Of a stretch of 64,000 nt of DNA, positions 43,131 to 54,890 are shown one piece after another. Positions within the stretch are counted from its first letter, which is position 1. The number at the start of each line of letters is the position of its first letter. The position numbers and the translations under genes are program-made. A model generated the notes under the pieces. The model saw only the letters and a list, made by a program, of their open reading frames with translations. It searched no databases and was not told the DNA's origin. Location: assembly GCA_021234155.1 (NCBI GenBank), contig JAJEKV010000005.1:24631584-24695583 (forward strand), written 5' to 3'. This stretch comes from Isoetes taiwanensis. Its lineage: Eukaryota > Streptophyta > Lycopodiopsida > Isoetales > Isoetaceae.

Positions 43131-46100
43131 GAAGGCGGACTGTGGCTATTTTAAAAAAAGGGAAAGAAATATTAGGTATAATTAATGTTTATGCCTCAAC
43201 CGAATCAAATGAAAGAGAAGAGCAATGGCAGCAGATTCTACGATGGATTCATTCAAAAAATGTAAACAACTAGCTAATGGCAAGAATTTTGATAATACCC
43301 CCACATTGGATCAGAAATTGAGGAAAAAATTAAATATGGCTAGGAAAGAAAGACAAGCATGGGAGTCTCTAATAGAATTATTCTCATACATTCCCCCCTC
43401 ATCCTCAAATCTGTTCTCTTGAAGCAATAAAGGGAAGAAAGAGGAGAGAACATACTGCCTATTGGACAGATTTTACATTTGCAATAAAAGCCTACTTTCA
43501 TGGAATGATGTGATCATAACAGGAGACACGAGAAACTCAATTTCAGATCACTATCCCCAAATATTACAAGGGAGAGTACAAACAAAAAAGGGGGTTTAAA
43601 TATCCACTTCAAATTCATCATGGGCCTGTTAAACAATAAGTCCTTTAATGAAGATTACAAGTTGTTCTATTCCAGCCTAAATCCGGTTAGCAAAACAGAA
43701 TCTATGAAATCCTTCATCTAGAAATTAAAGGTAGTCGAGGGTTGGATCAAAAAGTGGGGGAAAGAATGGGCCAGAAAGAGGAAGAAAGAAAATCAAGATT
43801 TATATGAAGAGATGAAGAATATAAGAAGCAGATTATTCCAAGATAAGAATAATGACATGCTACAACAACAGGAAGAAGAAGTTGAGAGAAAAGTGAAATT
43901 GGTGGAGGAAACAAGAATAGGGCTTTGGCAATAAAAAACAGATGTGAATATATAAATGTTATGGTTAAGTGGAACTCGCCTTCTTCTTTAGAGCAACTAA
44001 AAGTAGGATGATTAATAATGGTATTGTTCAGGTCAAAACAACAGCAGGGGTCCAGCTGGAAAAGCAACAGAATATTGAGGAATTTTTCCATCTGGAATAC
44101 AACAAAATTTTTGAAAATTATTAGATACAGGAGCACATCCTTGAGGAGTATTTTGATATGATCCCCAAGGAACCACAAGCCCAAGAAGATACTGATATTT
44201 TGAAGATGCCAGATGAAAAAGAAATTTGGGAGACCATAAAATCCATGGCAAAAGGAAAAAGCCCAGGGCCCGATGGATTTCAACCAAAATTCTATGAGGA
44301 GTTTTGGGATCTCATGAAAGATGACATTGTAACATTTATACAAGGAGCATGGAAGGCTAAGAAACTGAATCCTGCCATCAATGCTGGACACATCACATTG
44401 ATTCCTAAAGTGGAGAATCCCATACAACTGGCAGACTGGAGGCCTATCTCACTGACAAATACAACTTATAAAATTCTAGCCAAGATATTAGCCAACAGAA
44501 TGAAGCCAGGCCCACACAATCTTATAAGCCCATGCTAATTAGCTTTTCTTTTCCAAAGAAATATTTTAGTAAACTATATTGGAGCAGCTAAGGGATTGCA
44601 TTAGAATGAAATATCAGGTCAAAAATGTATGTTACTCAAATTGGATTTTCAAAAGGCATATGATTACAATTAGTTGGCAATTTCTGGAAGGAGCAATGAA
44701 ACATTTAGGATTCCAAGAGGAGGTATACCAAAAAATATGGAGTTTTAACAGTACAACGTCCTCAGCTTTAATTATCAATGGAAGCCCAACCAAATTATTT
44801 CAATGCAGGCGTCGAGTGAGACAAGGATGTCCACTAGCTCCATTCCTATTTCTAGTTGTTGCTGAAATTGTTACCGGGATGGCTATGTATTTACAAATGT
44901 AAGGAAAAGTAACCAGCTTGGACATGCCAGGAAATCAAGATCCTTTTATCATGATTATGTAGTATGCAGACGACGCATTTGTTTTTCTTAGATATGGAGA
45001 TAAAAGCCTGGAGAATTTCCTAAAAGCAATTGATAGATTTGAGAAAGTTTCAGGGGTTGCACTGAACATGCATAAAAGTGCTATAATTTTGGATACCCAG
45101 GAGAAAACTTATAGAGGGAATTAAGGTACTAGACAGAAATGCAGCCATTACTATCTTAGGTATTCCTCTAGCTTTGAATAAGAACTTGCCTGGCATATGG
45201 GAGCCTATAATATCTAGAATTAAACAGAAATTTACCAAGTATCCATCTATTCTATCACTAGCAGGACGGGTGGAAATTGCCAATGCAGTTTTTAGCAGTA
45301 TATAGGTCTACTTCTCTTCAGTTATTGTTGGAGATAAAGCCTTATACAGCAAGATTGAGGTAGCAGTGAGGAAATTTATATGGCAGGGAGGACACAAAGT
45401 TGCATGGACAGACTTAATTAAGGCTAAGAAAGAAGGGGGTCTTGGATGTAAGGATCTATTCATTCAGGCCCAAGCCTTGGCTGCCAAATTGATATGGAGA
45501 GATTTATACTGCCCAAAGCCATCTCCAGCACTCAACTTAATTAAATATTGAATTGGAAAATCCCAAATAGTAGGTAGCCCCACATTGAAGCATGAACTCC
45601 TAGACTCAATTTTCTTCCAGATCAAACCATGTTCAGGCACATCGAAAACGATGAGGAGAATGTTGAAAGCCTGGAATGGTGAGCGTATGTTAAAGGCCAC
45701 CTGAGATTGATGCTAGATGTAAGGAAATTCACTTCTTTTGGCATCCAGGTATGACCTCTGAAGATATAGGATGTTTAGCTCTTAAACGACCTCAAAAATA
45801 TATGCAATGGTATGAAGCAGGGCTTCGGAAATTTGATGATCTAAGAGTGGATAACAGATGGAGAACTTGGGAAGAGGTAGCATAAATCACTAAGGGATCA
45901 AATGTCGATAAAGTCATATTCAACACAGTTATGGATAAAGTGGATATATAGGAGGAACCTAGTGCTAACTCAAAATAGTGGAATTTGAATGGGAAAGAAA
46001 TTTATTCAGTTACGGAAATCTATCAAGCTCTTATAGTACACAAGCCATCTCGGGCCAATTCTCTCTGGCAATATGATGAAGAAAGGTTGGCTAAAGCTAA

Positions 46101-47160
46101 TACCAAAAGCTGGAAACTTTACACTGCTAACAAATCAAAACTTTTAGATGGTTAGTGTTGCCAACTAATGTAAGAAGAGCAAAATATGACAGTTCACTAT
46201 CACCAATATGTCCACTAGATTGTGGAGAAAGGGAAACCTCGAACCACATTTTCACATGCCAAAAGGTGATTGAATTTTGGAGCTGGACTGCACAAATAAA
46301 TCTGGGTTCAATTTCTGAGAGCAATATGTTGAGATTTTTGGATGCTGATAGTAAAATTCAAAATACTACTAGAATTATAAGCTGTTGGGTATTGTGGAAG
46401 AATAGGAACATGGTACAAATGGAAAAAAGACTCCTTCCCTCCATTGGATGAAGAAAGCCTTCCTTGGCACACTAACAGATTGTGGTGTGGCTCACAAATT
46501 ATTAAAAGGCCAAAAATATGACAAAGCATGGGATAGGCTTGATAAATTCCATGGAGTGTATTATTTTTATGTTACTAATTTAATTTAAATGTGTGATGAT
46601 GTTTTACACGGGAGAGATGAGGAGACTCAATAGGACTGGAGGAGCTGCTAGAATGATGGGTTGTGCTAAATATGAGGATGAAGAAGATTCCCAACTCTCT
46701 AAAGCAGAGCAGGAAAAAACTTTCAAAATGTTTGAGGCGTGAAATGGTACATGCCAAAGCAATAACAAAGGTCCTTGAAAAACAAGGAACTATGGAGATT
46801 TAATAGCCTGAGGCCATATTTTGAAAATCTGTTCCACAAATGGCAACAAAAGAAGCAGGCTCATGCTCATGCCGCTCAGGATGTTTGGGAAGCATGATGT
46901 ACCGGATATCACACTACAAGATATCTTAGATGTAGCATAAGCAGTTAAGGAAAGGGAGATAGGATCGTCTGCTTTACTAATCTTCGGGTCAGATTTATAA
47001 TATATGCTAAGATCTACTCTATTTTTGGATCATGGGAACTATAATCCATGATTCGTTGGTCGTTTAAAAAGGCCAAACTCTGTTATAATAGACAGAGCTA
47101 AATATGTCTCTTTTTTAAAAACAACCTTGCCCTAAATAAAAAAAAAAGAAAAAAAAAAGG
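43131..47160 (+). pseudogene. LINE ORF2: endonuclease end, RT and C-terminal zinc region
   Basis: It resumes with VAIFKKGKEILGIINVYA of the endonuclease. RT follows: KSPGPDGFQPKFYEEFW, ADWRPISLTNTTYKILAKIL, RQGCPLAPFLFLVV and YADD (about 44963). Then GGLGCKDLFIQAQALAAKLI and a zinc motif C-x3-C-x8-H-x4-C (CPLDCGERETSNHIFTC, about 46215). Many stops and shifts are present. The 3' end has an A-rich tail from 47133. This piece would supply the nicking and reverse transcription activities of the LINE. Confidence 0.85.
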
Positions 47161-47764
47161 GAAATTCTTATGTTAGATTGATTCCTAAGTGAACTCCTTT
47201 GGCATGATTTTTAAGAGAAACACCAAAGATGCGTCCTGGTGCTGGGGAAAGATCCATCGTCCTTGATGAGCTTGAGGTGCCCATGTCATGCAGCATGGAA
47301 TCTATGATGGAAGATCAGTTCTTCAGTGTCGATCTCCAGCATCAAAATTATATATAATACTGTAGAGATAAACTGACATTTTTCCTTTAAATATTCAAAC
47401 TATCATAGAATGTAATCAGCTCCGTAATTTCTATAATACAAGAGTTTGTGGAATGTAAAGGGACCTTATCTTGCACCTCCTTTCTGTGCAACACCAAATG
47501 ATCTATGTCTAAAGGTCCATCCATTAAAACATGATCCTGGAACCCAGCTTCTTTCGTCCCAGAATTACAAATTATTCCAACTGTATGGAGTTCAACTACC
47601 CATAGATGACAAAATCAGTCAGCCAATAAAGTTTCCAAGAGGTGAAGCATTATCTACTCTGCAGGTATCTCTAGAAGGTAAAATCTCCTAAAACTTCATC
47701 GTAATTTTTCATGCTGATGCAGGTATCTGAGTCTCACTTATTGTAATAGACTCGCAACTTCCTG
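47161..47764 (+). other. Intergenic region with two coding-like + strand stretches, product unknown
   Basis: Between the LINE tail and the end of the PIR gene lie two open stretches on the + strand. About 47212-47345 encodes MRPGAGERSIVLDELE and more, ending at a TAA after QNYI. About 47443-47691 encodes LWNVKGPYLAPPFCATPND and GVQLPIDDKISQPIKF. The second is bounded by a possible acceptor (TACAAG, 47444) and a possible donor (CTGCAG|GTATCT, about 47664). Composition looks protein-like rather than random. They could be exons of a convergent gene or a gene fragment. I do not recognise the family. The 3' untranslated region of PIR also lies here. Confidence 0.35.
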
Positions 47765-48007
47765 TTAAGAATAAAAGTTAAAGACTGAAGCTAATAACCG
47801 ATCTGTAAACTCCGAAGTACCTTTAAGAGGCAATGAGTCGAAGGCCGATGCAGTATTAGGGTATTTAACTCTGTGTACCACAGTTCCACTTTGCTTTATC
47901 ATTGAGGCAGCTCGATCTTCTTGAGGAGAGCGCGCTTTCAACACGGAAAAAACATAATTATTAAGGCGCCGTGCTTTCCTTCCATTCTCTAAAACTTCTT
48001 CCAACTC
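47765..48007 (-). CDS. PIR: PIR exon 13 (last, with stop)
   Basis: Acceptor CATCTAG|GAG. It encodes ELEEVLENGRKARRLNNYVF, then SVLKARSPQEDRAASMIKQS and SAFDSLPLKGTSEF, ending with TAA at 47765-47767. The KARRLNN.VFS.L.AR core and the QKGT-like end are conserved in plant PIR. The tail past LPLKGT is a lineage-specific extension of about 15 residues. Confidence 0.92.
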   Translation of the reverse strand, partial: ELEEVLENGRKARRLNNYVFSVLKARSPQEDRAASMIKQSGTVVHRVKYPNTASAFDSLPLKGTSEFTDRLLASVFNFYS

Positions 48008-48109
48008 CTAGATGGGCAGCATTTCAGATTGTCAATTGACACACCTCCCCATACAAATTCTAAGAATTTTGAGACAAACCAAGTGTTGCTCAGCTTGAAA
48101 TTGTTTTAC

Positions 48110-48337
48110 CTGTGAGTATATAGGCGGACTTTGCTTCACTCTGTCTGTAGTCAGCAACTGACCTGATGTATCAGTTTCTGCTTCAGCAACATTGAGCAAG
48201 TGATAGACAAAGTCTAACAACTCAAAGCGCCAATGTTGACCAAGTAAATACATAATTGTGCATCCTCCCCATGCCACTGCGTCACCAAAGCATTCTTGAT
48301 TTGAACCCGCTTCTTCCAGTTGTTCAGTACAATGGAC
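48110..48337 (-). CDS. PIR: PIR exon 12
   Basis: Acceptor TTTTGCAG|GTC, donor CAG|GTAAAA. 76 codons. It contains the highly conserved FGDAVAWGGCTIMYLLGQ and FELLDFVYHLLNVAEAE of the CYFIP C-terminus. Phase 0 at both ends. Confidence 0.94.
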
Positions 48338-48398
48338 CTGCAAAATAAATTAATATTAATGTTTTCTAGTAAAGCAAGTTCCATAATCTATCCCTTAC

Positions 48399-48571
48399 AA
48401 ATTGAAGGGCACTGTAAATCCGATGGTATTCCTTGGAGGTGGTTATTTCTATCAGGCCAGACTTTGAAGGAAAGCTCCACTTCATCCGAACATTATCAAG
48501 TAGTACACTGAGGTATGCCAAAGCATAGTCAAGGATGCTCCCCGTTTGTATGTTACTTGTGTACAGTAAGT
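48399..48571 (-). CDS. PIR: PIR exon 11
   Basis: Acceptor GAGGCAG|AC, donor TTT|GTAAGG; it completes an Asp codon shared with exon 10. It encodes DLLYTSNIQTGSILDYALAY and ITTSKEYHRIYSALQF, matching PIR of other plants. Confidence 0.94.
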
Positions 48572-48779
48572 CTGCCTCCAAGAAAATTTGAAAGTTAATT
48601 TTACAATAATTGGAGTTCCATTTGTTCTACTTTATTTGGACAGGATACAATAAAAATGTTGCAGAATATGGCATAAGATTATTTTCTCAAATTTACCAAA
48701 TGATGACCTTACTTTCAGCATCTAGGATGATTCAATTTCAAATTACACGAGGATTTTGAATCAAAAGTTCTGAATTTAC

Positions 48780-48990
48780 CGGCTACCTCCGCTTGCTTTG
48801 CTATGGAAATAAAACATGAGCTGGATAAGCAGCCTGGCTGCGACAAAACAGCATTAGTAGCTTGCTTGAATAGGTTGACAAGAGGACCAACTTTGTTCTC
48901 GGAAACAAGCCGTTGAAGCTGGCCATCACTTCCGGGCACAACACCCAACCATGGGACCAACTGCATAAACTGCATACTCTCCACTTGTTT
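48780..48990 (-). CDS. PIR: PIR exon 10
   Basis: Acceptor TATGCAG|AAA, donor GCCG|GTAAAT. 70 codons plus one base. It encodes FMQLVPWLGVVPGSDGQ, PLVNLFKQATNAVLSQPGCL and SIAKQAEVA, aligned with the PWLGLIPG and SKQAEAADLL region of Arabidopsis PIR. Confidence 0.94.
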
Positions 48991-49323
48991 CTGCATACAA
49001 TGGCATCCAATTGAATTTCACCAGAGTCCAAAGGATTAAGAGATCAGCTAAATTTGTCATATATTGTTCATCATTCTGACTTAACCAGTTTCAAGTTTGG
49101 GACTGGGTAGAGATTACAATGGACAACCATGAGAAGCAGAAGATAAAGAAATACACTTGAAAAGTAGTGGCACCCAACTTGGTCATCATATAAAATGTGA
49201 TTGCTTGTAATGTCAGGACTTTGTAATGTCAGTGAGTTGATTCCACTCATTATCATTCCATGCCAGGGGTACTACCTAACGCACTGTTCAATTACAGACT
49301 TGATGTGGCAGGACCCGGCTTAC
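48991..49323 (-). other. PIR intron 9
   Basis: 333 bp with GT-AG ends; nothing else is recognisable. Confidence 0.8.
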
Positions 49324-49451
49324 CATGGCTGTATCTAGAAGGCTGAACCAACATAATATGGTTCCAATTTCCTTTAAGCATTGTAGAATATTAGCCTTCC
49401 CCTCATATGCCATCATCCACCGCAGCTGTTCTTTCAAAACTCGTAAGCAAC
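49324..49451 (-). CDS. PIR: PIR exon 9
   Basis: Acceptor TTACCAG|GT, donor ATG|GTAAGC. It encodes CLRVLKEQLRWMMAYEGKAN and LQCLKEIGTILCWFSLLDT, matching the CMKLIREQLNW ... LRGIKEIGS segment of Arabidopsis. Confidence 0.92.
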
Positions 49452-49527
49452 CTGGTAACGTGATGAATTAAGTGTCTCAGCATCCCTCCCTATAGGGAAT
49501 GGTTATTTAAAAATATTTTCTGTTTAC

Positions 49528-49618
49528 CTGCAACTCCTGCCTCGGAAGGAGGAATGGTTATCGCTTTCGGCATGATTGCCCGGACTTCGGTCACTCCATT
49601 ATCTAATGTAGATGTAAT
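49528..49618 (-). CDS. PIR: PIR exon 8
   Basis: Acceptor CCTGCAG|ATT, donor GCAG|GTAAAC. 30 codons plus one base (ITSTLDNGVTEVRAIMPKAI), the least conserved visible exon. Exon 9 completes the Gly codon. Confidence 0.88.
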
Positions 49619-51108
49619 CTGCAGGAAAAGACAAGACAAATTTTAGAGGTGTCATCAAGAGGGAACAACACTGCGCTGGATGGGAATGCATAGACTGGCA
49701 TTCTTGGAAAAGCAGTCATTCTAGACCATAAAACGTAAAATAAAGAGTAAGGAGACATAACATTCAGTATCATTGCAAAGTTCCATGTGAAGAAATGGTA
49801 TTCAAAAGGTATGAAGAAGAAAAACCGAGTATTGAAGCATCAGAAAGTCTAACTGTAGATGGCCAGTAAACAAGAAATGAGGCTTGATTATGGCTTATAT
49901 AGTCATGCCATGTCAGTGACAGATTAGTGATGCCTAGTCATTATAGCAAGCATGGCACATAGAATATGAAATATTCTAACATCCCCCTTGATGACTAGCA
50001 ATGCTGAAAAGCCAAAAAACTAACAGAAAGAACAACTATGCTGAAAACTTGCTAGCATCCCAGGGGACAGTAAAGTACTATCATCTCCAGGAGAAACAAC
50101 AGCAGGTACACATGTGGGACTTGCTTCATGTAGACAAACTGATAGCCTAGAGAAATTTTCTAAAACCATCAATGCTGCTCCCTTATTAAACAGAGCTTGA
50201 TGACCTCTTGTAATTTTTGACATCATGCAGTATAACGCCACTGTTATCACAGTAAATAACTGCTGTTTTACGAACATGCCTCATATAGATGGAGAAGCAA
50301 TGTCATTTTCTTGAAGGGTAGAGAAAGCGCCTTAAGTTCTGCTTTAGGTTGGACAAACCTGGAAATCTTTAAAACTGTAAACTCCTTTTGGAGCTAGCTG
50401 CAGAACTAAATCCTGGAGATGTTCTCATTTTCATACGCCACAGCCCCAAGAGAAGTAGAAACAAGGAAAACTTGCTGATAGTTATTTTTATTGGCTACCC
50501 AAATAACATGATGGCATGGAGGTGTTATGATCCACTTACATAAAGTGTTTTCCCGACTCGAAGTATGCAGCTTGTAGAAGATGTTGTCTACTCCTCTGAG
50601 TTTTATGATACATCAAATACTAACTATGACCAAGGTGCTGCGCACGGAGGGTTGCCCTCCAGTGCCCCAAGGGTAGGTTTGCATGGTAATGGAAAACATA
50701 CGAGGTTCTAAAACTTCAAAGACAGACAAGCCACTGAAAACATAGTTTGGAGACAAGTCATTTTTGAAACTGGCCTACAAAGAATCATATCCATCTTCAA
50801 TAAACAAGAACGCAATAAACAAGAACGCATCATGACCACCTAACTGCCATGCAAGTTATAATTGTGAACTCGAAAAGCCAAAATCAGCCTACACATGCTT
50901 CTTATATTGACACCATTAGTTAAGGCAAAATACTAAATGTCCCAGTAGAAAGTCAAACAGCATTGACATGTCTCTATGGCAGGAGTTGGCCCAGCTTAGC
51001 TTTTTTTAGGAAAGAGCTCTACTGGATAGGAGTACCATTGAGTTTCTGCATCCCCGATTCTGTTGGGTATTAGTGAGGCACAAATCAAGATGGTTATCAA
51101 GGACAAAC
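49619..51108 (-). other. PIR intron 7
   Basis: 1490 bp, GT-AG. I see no convincing gene or mobile element; short ORFs (for example 50020-50277) lack recognisable features. A 14-base direct repeat AATAAACAAGAACG occurs at about 50800-50827. Confidence 0.75.
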
Positions 51109-51252
51109 CTTTTCAGAGAGGTTGTCAAGCAATGCTCGAACTAACCATGAAACACCTCGAGATCCAAGTAGCTTCACCAGTGCAAGCATATGCATGAGGC
51201 CAAAATGTTTGCTAAAAAGTTCAACATAGGCTCCATGTGCCATGTTCAGATC
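51109..51252 (-). CDS. PIR: PIR exon 7
   Basis: Acceptor TGTCTTAG|GAT, donor AAG|GTTTGT. 48 codons: DLNMAHGAYVELFSKHFGLM and VKLLGSRGVSWLVRALLDNL. The LLGSR..WL.RALLD block is a family signature. Confidence 0.94.
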
Positions 51253-51326
51253 CTAAGACAGCACAATGGCGTCCATTTTAGTATTTGAATGTGATATATA
51301 TAAACTGCTGCACAAGAGAACCTTAC

Positions 51327-51476
51327 CATTGTGCCACACAAAAAACTTGGCTTTGCATGGGGTGCAATAGAACGTCGTGGGCCACGTTGCAAGCCCTTAG
51401 ATGACCTAACAAATCTTTGAGTTGTATTGCAGAAAATAAGATTTGGCAAAACATCATTCTGTACCTCTGCGAAGAC
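51327..51476 (-). CDS. PIR: PIR exon 6
   Basis: Acceptor TTTGAAG|GTC, donor ATG|GTAAGG. 50 codons with LPNLIFCNTTQRFVRSSK and AKPSFLCGT, nearly identical to other plant PIR proteins. Confidence 0.95.
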
Positions 51477-52622
51477 CTTCAAATAAACAATTGTTACCAA
51501 ATATTAGGACGTAAAAATTATAACACGCACAATTGGAACTGCAAAACCTCAAAGAATAGAAACATGAAAAAAATATTATTCATGACAGTGGTATATTAGT
51601 GAGGAGAGACCTTAAGCTCATACAGGAGATTTCACCTGAAACTTAGATAGATACACGAAAAGAGTTGACTCCATAGTTCTGTCACTCAACTTTCTCTTGT
51701 GACAGTAATCCTATGCTAAGCATCCCCATGCACCCAAATCAGATGGATAAAACATGTTCTGCCAACTACTTCTTATGAATACCCTGTTTTGATGTTTATG
51801 CAGAATGCTGCGATATTGAAGCAAATAGGAAATAGGTCTGCTGATTCATCTCGAAAAAGCAAAAGGAACAAAATGGACGTGTGTCTTTAAAGTGTGGCCA
51901 AGTGCTGACATGGCACCTTTACAGTCACAGCATGTCAACAAGTCTGGTCAGACGAATGTTAGTGAGATTTCTATATTCTACGACCCTCCTGAGACTGAAC
52001 TCTAACTCCGAAAATAGCAAAGACTAAATGTCAAAAAACTAATCTCCCCGAATTTGACGCTGCCAATGGGTTGGCCATTCCATCCCATCTGATCATTCGT
52101 TGAGCAGTACTTCAACTCAAGAACACAGAGAACAAGCTGCTCCCTAACCAACAGACTTGAGTATCAAATGTTTGGCAGCCAATTCTGGTTTTAGTAAGGT
52201 CAATGGCATTAGAATTATCATTAACATGTGGCGAGCTGACGTTGGCCTGAATTTCTGAAACTAATGTCACAGCGTGTTTTTATGCAGCTTCAACTGAGGG
52301 ACTCGTTTAGTGCAGAGATCAGCAGCCAACATGCAACTATTTATATACTGAAAATGACTATTGGAGGCAATGATTTGGATTGTCAAAGGTCTACGACAGG
52401 TCTTTTATGTTGGGGAAGAATGCCGGCACTAATGAGGCTGAGCTTAAGGCCAGCTCTTTAGATATGCCAAACTGCACTTAGCAACCATTAAGTCCAAAGT
52501 AGATGTCAACAGTCTTCTCATCACCATATGAAAAGAAAAAAAAAAAAAAAAATCTAGTTCTCTGGTATGTCATAAGTCGCATGATAAGCATAAGAAAGTG
52601 GAAGCTATTTCCATTAAATTAC
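51477..52622 (-). other. PIR intron 5
   Basis: 1146 bp, GT-AG, containing a 19-A run at about 52533. No gene or element is recognised. Confidence 0.75.
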
Positions 52623-52766
52623 CTGGGAAGCTAAACGCCCAGAAAAAGATACAAGAGACACATTTTCCATCATCTCGCCCAGTATGGTACCAAATGCATC
52701 TAACACAAGATGCTCAGATAGAAGCTCATGTGTCAGCCGTAGGATCTCAATCAAATTTTGCAACTC
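52623..52766 (-). CDS. PIR: PIR exon 5
   Basis: Acceptor TTTATTTAG|GAG, donor CAG|GTAATT. 48 codons: ELQNLIEILRLTHELLSEHL and EMMENVSLVSFSGRLASQ, collinear with Arabidopsis PIR. Confidence 0.94.
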
Positions 52767-52862
52767 CTAAATAAACACAGTCAGGCAATGAATTCCAAAT
52801 TGCATGAATGAAAATACATCTGTCTTCCAATGGTTTTCTATACGCAGATATAGACTACATAC

Positions 52863-52982
52863 CACAATTGCAGAAAGGTCATGTGCTTCGAATCTCTCTA
52901 GCAAAAAGTCAAGATTTTCTCGAAAAATTTTATTCATCCTTTGAGCTATCAAGAAAGCGAGATCGATATTTCGGCCTAGCAA
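52863..52982 (-). CDS. PIR: PIR exon 4
   Basis: Acceptor CTTTTCAG|TTG, donor GTG|GTATGT. 40 codons: [20 protein letters not shown] and [20 protein letters not shown], a highly conserved CYFIP block. Confidence 0.95.
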
Positions 52983-53451
52983 CTGAAAAGCCAAATATAT
53001 CAATCCCATCCACATCAACCAATTTGTTGTAAGCAACCTAACTGCCATCCTTATCTAATGCTAACAGCAAGAAAAGTGCTCAGGCATTGAGATCATGATT
53101 CACAATGCCAGATAACTAGGATATCCTAGTCCAGTCTTGCTGCCTATTTTCTTAGGAGTATCATGTCACCCCTTCTCTTCATGATGTGGCAAAAGTTCAA
53201 ACTTTATACTTCTCTGTAAAAGAATATACAACACAAAAGTTCTTCATGGTGATATAGCTGATAGCTCGCTGCCTTCAAGACGATAATAAGCTTAAGGAAG
53301 CATGTTTAAGTTAGAAAATGTGGATCAACCAAGACTTGACAAAAGAGCAACTAACAAGTCGGACTCCAAATAAGTTTTGTATAAATAAACCAATATGTGA
53401 CATCAGATATTTGGCATACCTAATATCATAAGGAATTTCTCAAGAACATAC
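52983..53451 (-). other. PIR intron 3
   Basis: 469 bp, GT-AG; nothing else is recognised. Confidence 0.8.
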
Positions 53452-53554
53452 CTTCACACGTCGCATTCCAAAGAGTGCATCATATCGTTTTGGAAAAACT
53501 TGAAACTTCTCCCGTGTCTCAGATACAAGCAGAAAAGCTGCATCAATCATCTTA
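53452..53554 (-). CDS. PIR: PIR exon 3
   Basis: Acceptor TGGGCAG|T, donor AAG|GTATGT. It encodes KMIDAAFLLVSETREKFQVF then PKRYDALFGMRRVK. It has no ORF of its own on standard scans; I placed it by splice sites and collinearity with the family. Confidence 0.9.
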
Positions 53555-53663
53555 CTGCCCAAAAGAATGGAGCATTGGTAGATGAGAACCTTAGAATTGC
53601 ATGGGCTACATCATATGCTAAGATGCAACTTCACATGCATGGACAAAACAGAATAAGACCCAC

Positions 53664-53740
53664 CTCGCAGCTCGACTTTTAAAATATGCAAATATCTGCT
53701 CACTCAACTTGTAAACAAGCTGGTCAAAACAGAGATCTAC
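53664..53740 (-). CDS. PIR: PIR exon 2
   Basis: Acceptor TTGTTGCAG|GTA, donor CGAG|GTGGGT. 25 codons plus two bases: VDLCFDQLVYKLSEQIFAYF then KSRAA. It is the first exon downstream of the 9.6-kb intron. The phase fits exons on both sides. Confidence 0.9.
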
Positions 53741-53759
53741 CTGCAACAAACACACGCTT

Positions 53760-53990
53760 AAGTGAACAAAGAGAATGCGGACTTTGGTATTGATCAATGG
53801 TAATAGAAGACAGATACAAGATAAAGTAAAAGCGAAAAGAGAAAGCTCTAGCTAATGAAAACAACTAAAGAATATGGAGCGTGACTAAGTGAACAAAGAG
53901 AATGCGGACTTTGGTATTGATCAATGGTAATAGAAGACAGATACAAGATAAAGTAAAAGCGAAAACAACTAAAGAATATGGAGCGTGACT
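53760..53990. repeat. Tandem duplication near the 3' end of the giant intron
   Basis: Unit 1 is 53760-53886 (127 bp) and unit 2 is 53887-53990 (104 bp). They are identical except that 23 bp between two GAAAA repeats are missing from unit 2. Confidence 0.9.
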
Positions 53991-54119
53991 ATGGTTTATA
54001 ATGTCCAAGTGTGCAATATGCCAGGTCAGCAGGGTGCCATCATCAACACGATCACATGTAAGCAATAATGTATGACCAACACTAGAAGCAATAAAACAAG
54101 AGAAATAAAAACAACACTT

Positions 54120-54530
54120 CAAATCTTCTTCATAGCATTGCCTATAAGTGCATTAATGAAGTCCTCTGTTGCCTGTTCATGTGTTGAACAGTAGAAAAGC
54201 AAGATAGAATCATTGCCAAGCTGTGAAACAGACCTTAATGTCCAGATGTTTAATCAAATGCTGCCACTTATAATCTTTCGCATGACATACAGCACCATCG
54301 TTGTTGCATTAGAGAGAAGCTGCATTACATGAACTCCTAAATCTTCATATAAATCTATCAAGCAAAGACTTGTAATGCATTACATAATTCTTTAACCTCG
54401 CCTTCAGTAGGGCTGATGTAATACAGCACCATCTTGTCACAGTAGAGAGAAGCTGGCATCACATGAACTCCTAAATCTTCATATAAATCTACCAAGCAAA
54501 GAATTTCTTGTACTGCACTACAAAGTAATT
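54120..54530 (-). pseudogene. Antisense copia RNase H tail fragments (J)
   Basis: The - strand encodes CLVDLYEDLGVHVMPASLYC and, nearer 54150-54270, KHLDIKVCF, YCSTHEQATEDFINALIGN. These match the copia RNase H (L..DLG....L.CDN) and the C-terminal tail (KHIDIK..F, YCSTEEQ.ADIFTKAL). The VDLYEDLGVHVM portion occurs twice (about 54310-54360 and 54450-54500), so part is duplicated. The catalytic region is incomplete. Confidence 0.7.
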
Positions 54531-54890
54531 TGATTTCTGTTGGTTTCATTGCTAAAAAGGGATTCGATATTCTCTGTGACGATAAAGAAGCAATGATTTT
54601 CAAATTGGGCGGAGAAAAGATGATTGTCATAGCACAGCACGTGCAAAGATGGAGAGAAAAAACCCTTAATATTAGCAATGTTAAGTTAGTCCCTAGGCCC
54701 AAAAGAAACTTGATTTCTGTTGGTTGCATTGCTAAAAAGGGATTCAAAATCCTCTTTGACGATAAAGAAGCAATGATATTCAAATTGGATGGAGAAAAGA
54801 TGAATGTCATAGCATAGCACGTGCAAAGATGGCGGGTAATTTATACAAGATAGGCATTCATGAAATTATTAATGAAGTTAAGGCCTTGGC
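54531..54890 (+). repeat. 180-bp tandem duplication inside copia I
   Basis: TGATTTCTGTTGGTT occurs at 54531 and again exactly 180 bases later at 54711. The following about 120 bases repeat with a few substitutions. The period equals 60 codons, so the frame was kept. Confidence 0.85.

Larger units (their letters stand above)
22054..47160 (+). mobile_element. L1-type LINE in three pieces (22054-23412, 38690-38961, 43131-47160)
   Basis: Removing gypsy element E and copia element G leaves about 5.7 kb with a degenerate ORF1, an ORF2 with endonuclease, RT and C-terminal zinc region, and an A-rich tail at 47133-47160. This is the usual layout and length of plant L1 elements. All frames are broken by stops and indels. 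The 5' boundary is where gypsy D ends. I could not define target duplications. Confidence 0.85.

Noticed and set aside
43747-44427. 226-residue - strand ORF
   Set aside because: It is antisense to LINE RT motifs (KSPGPDGF and ADWRPISL on the + strand), so it is a shadow.
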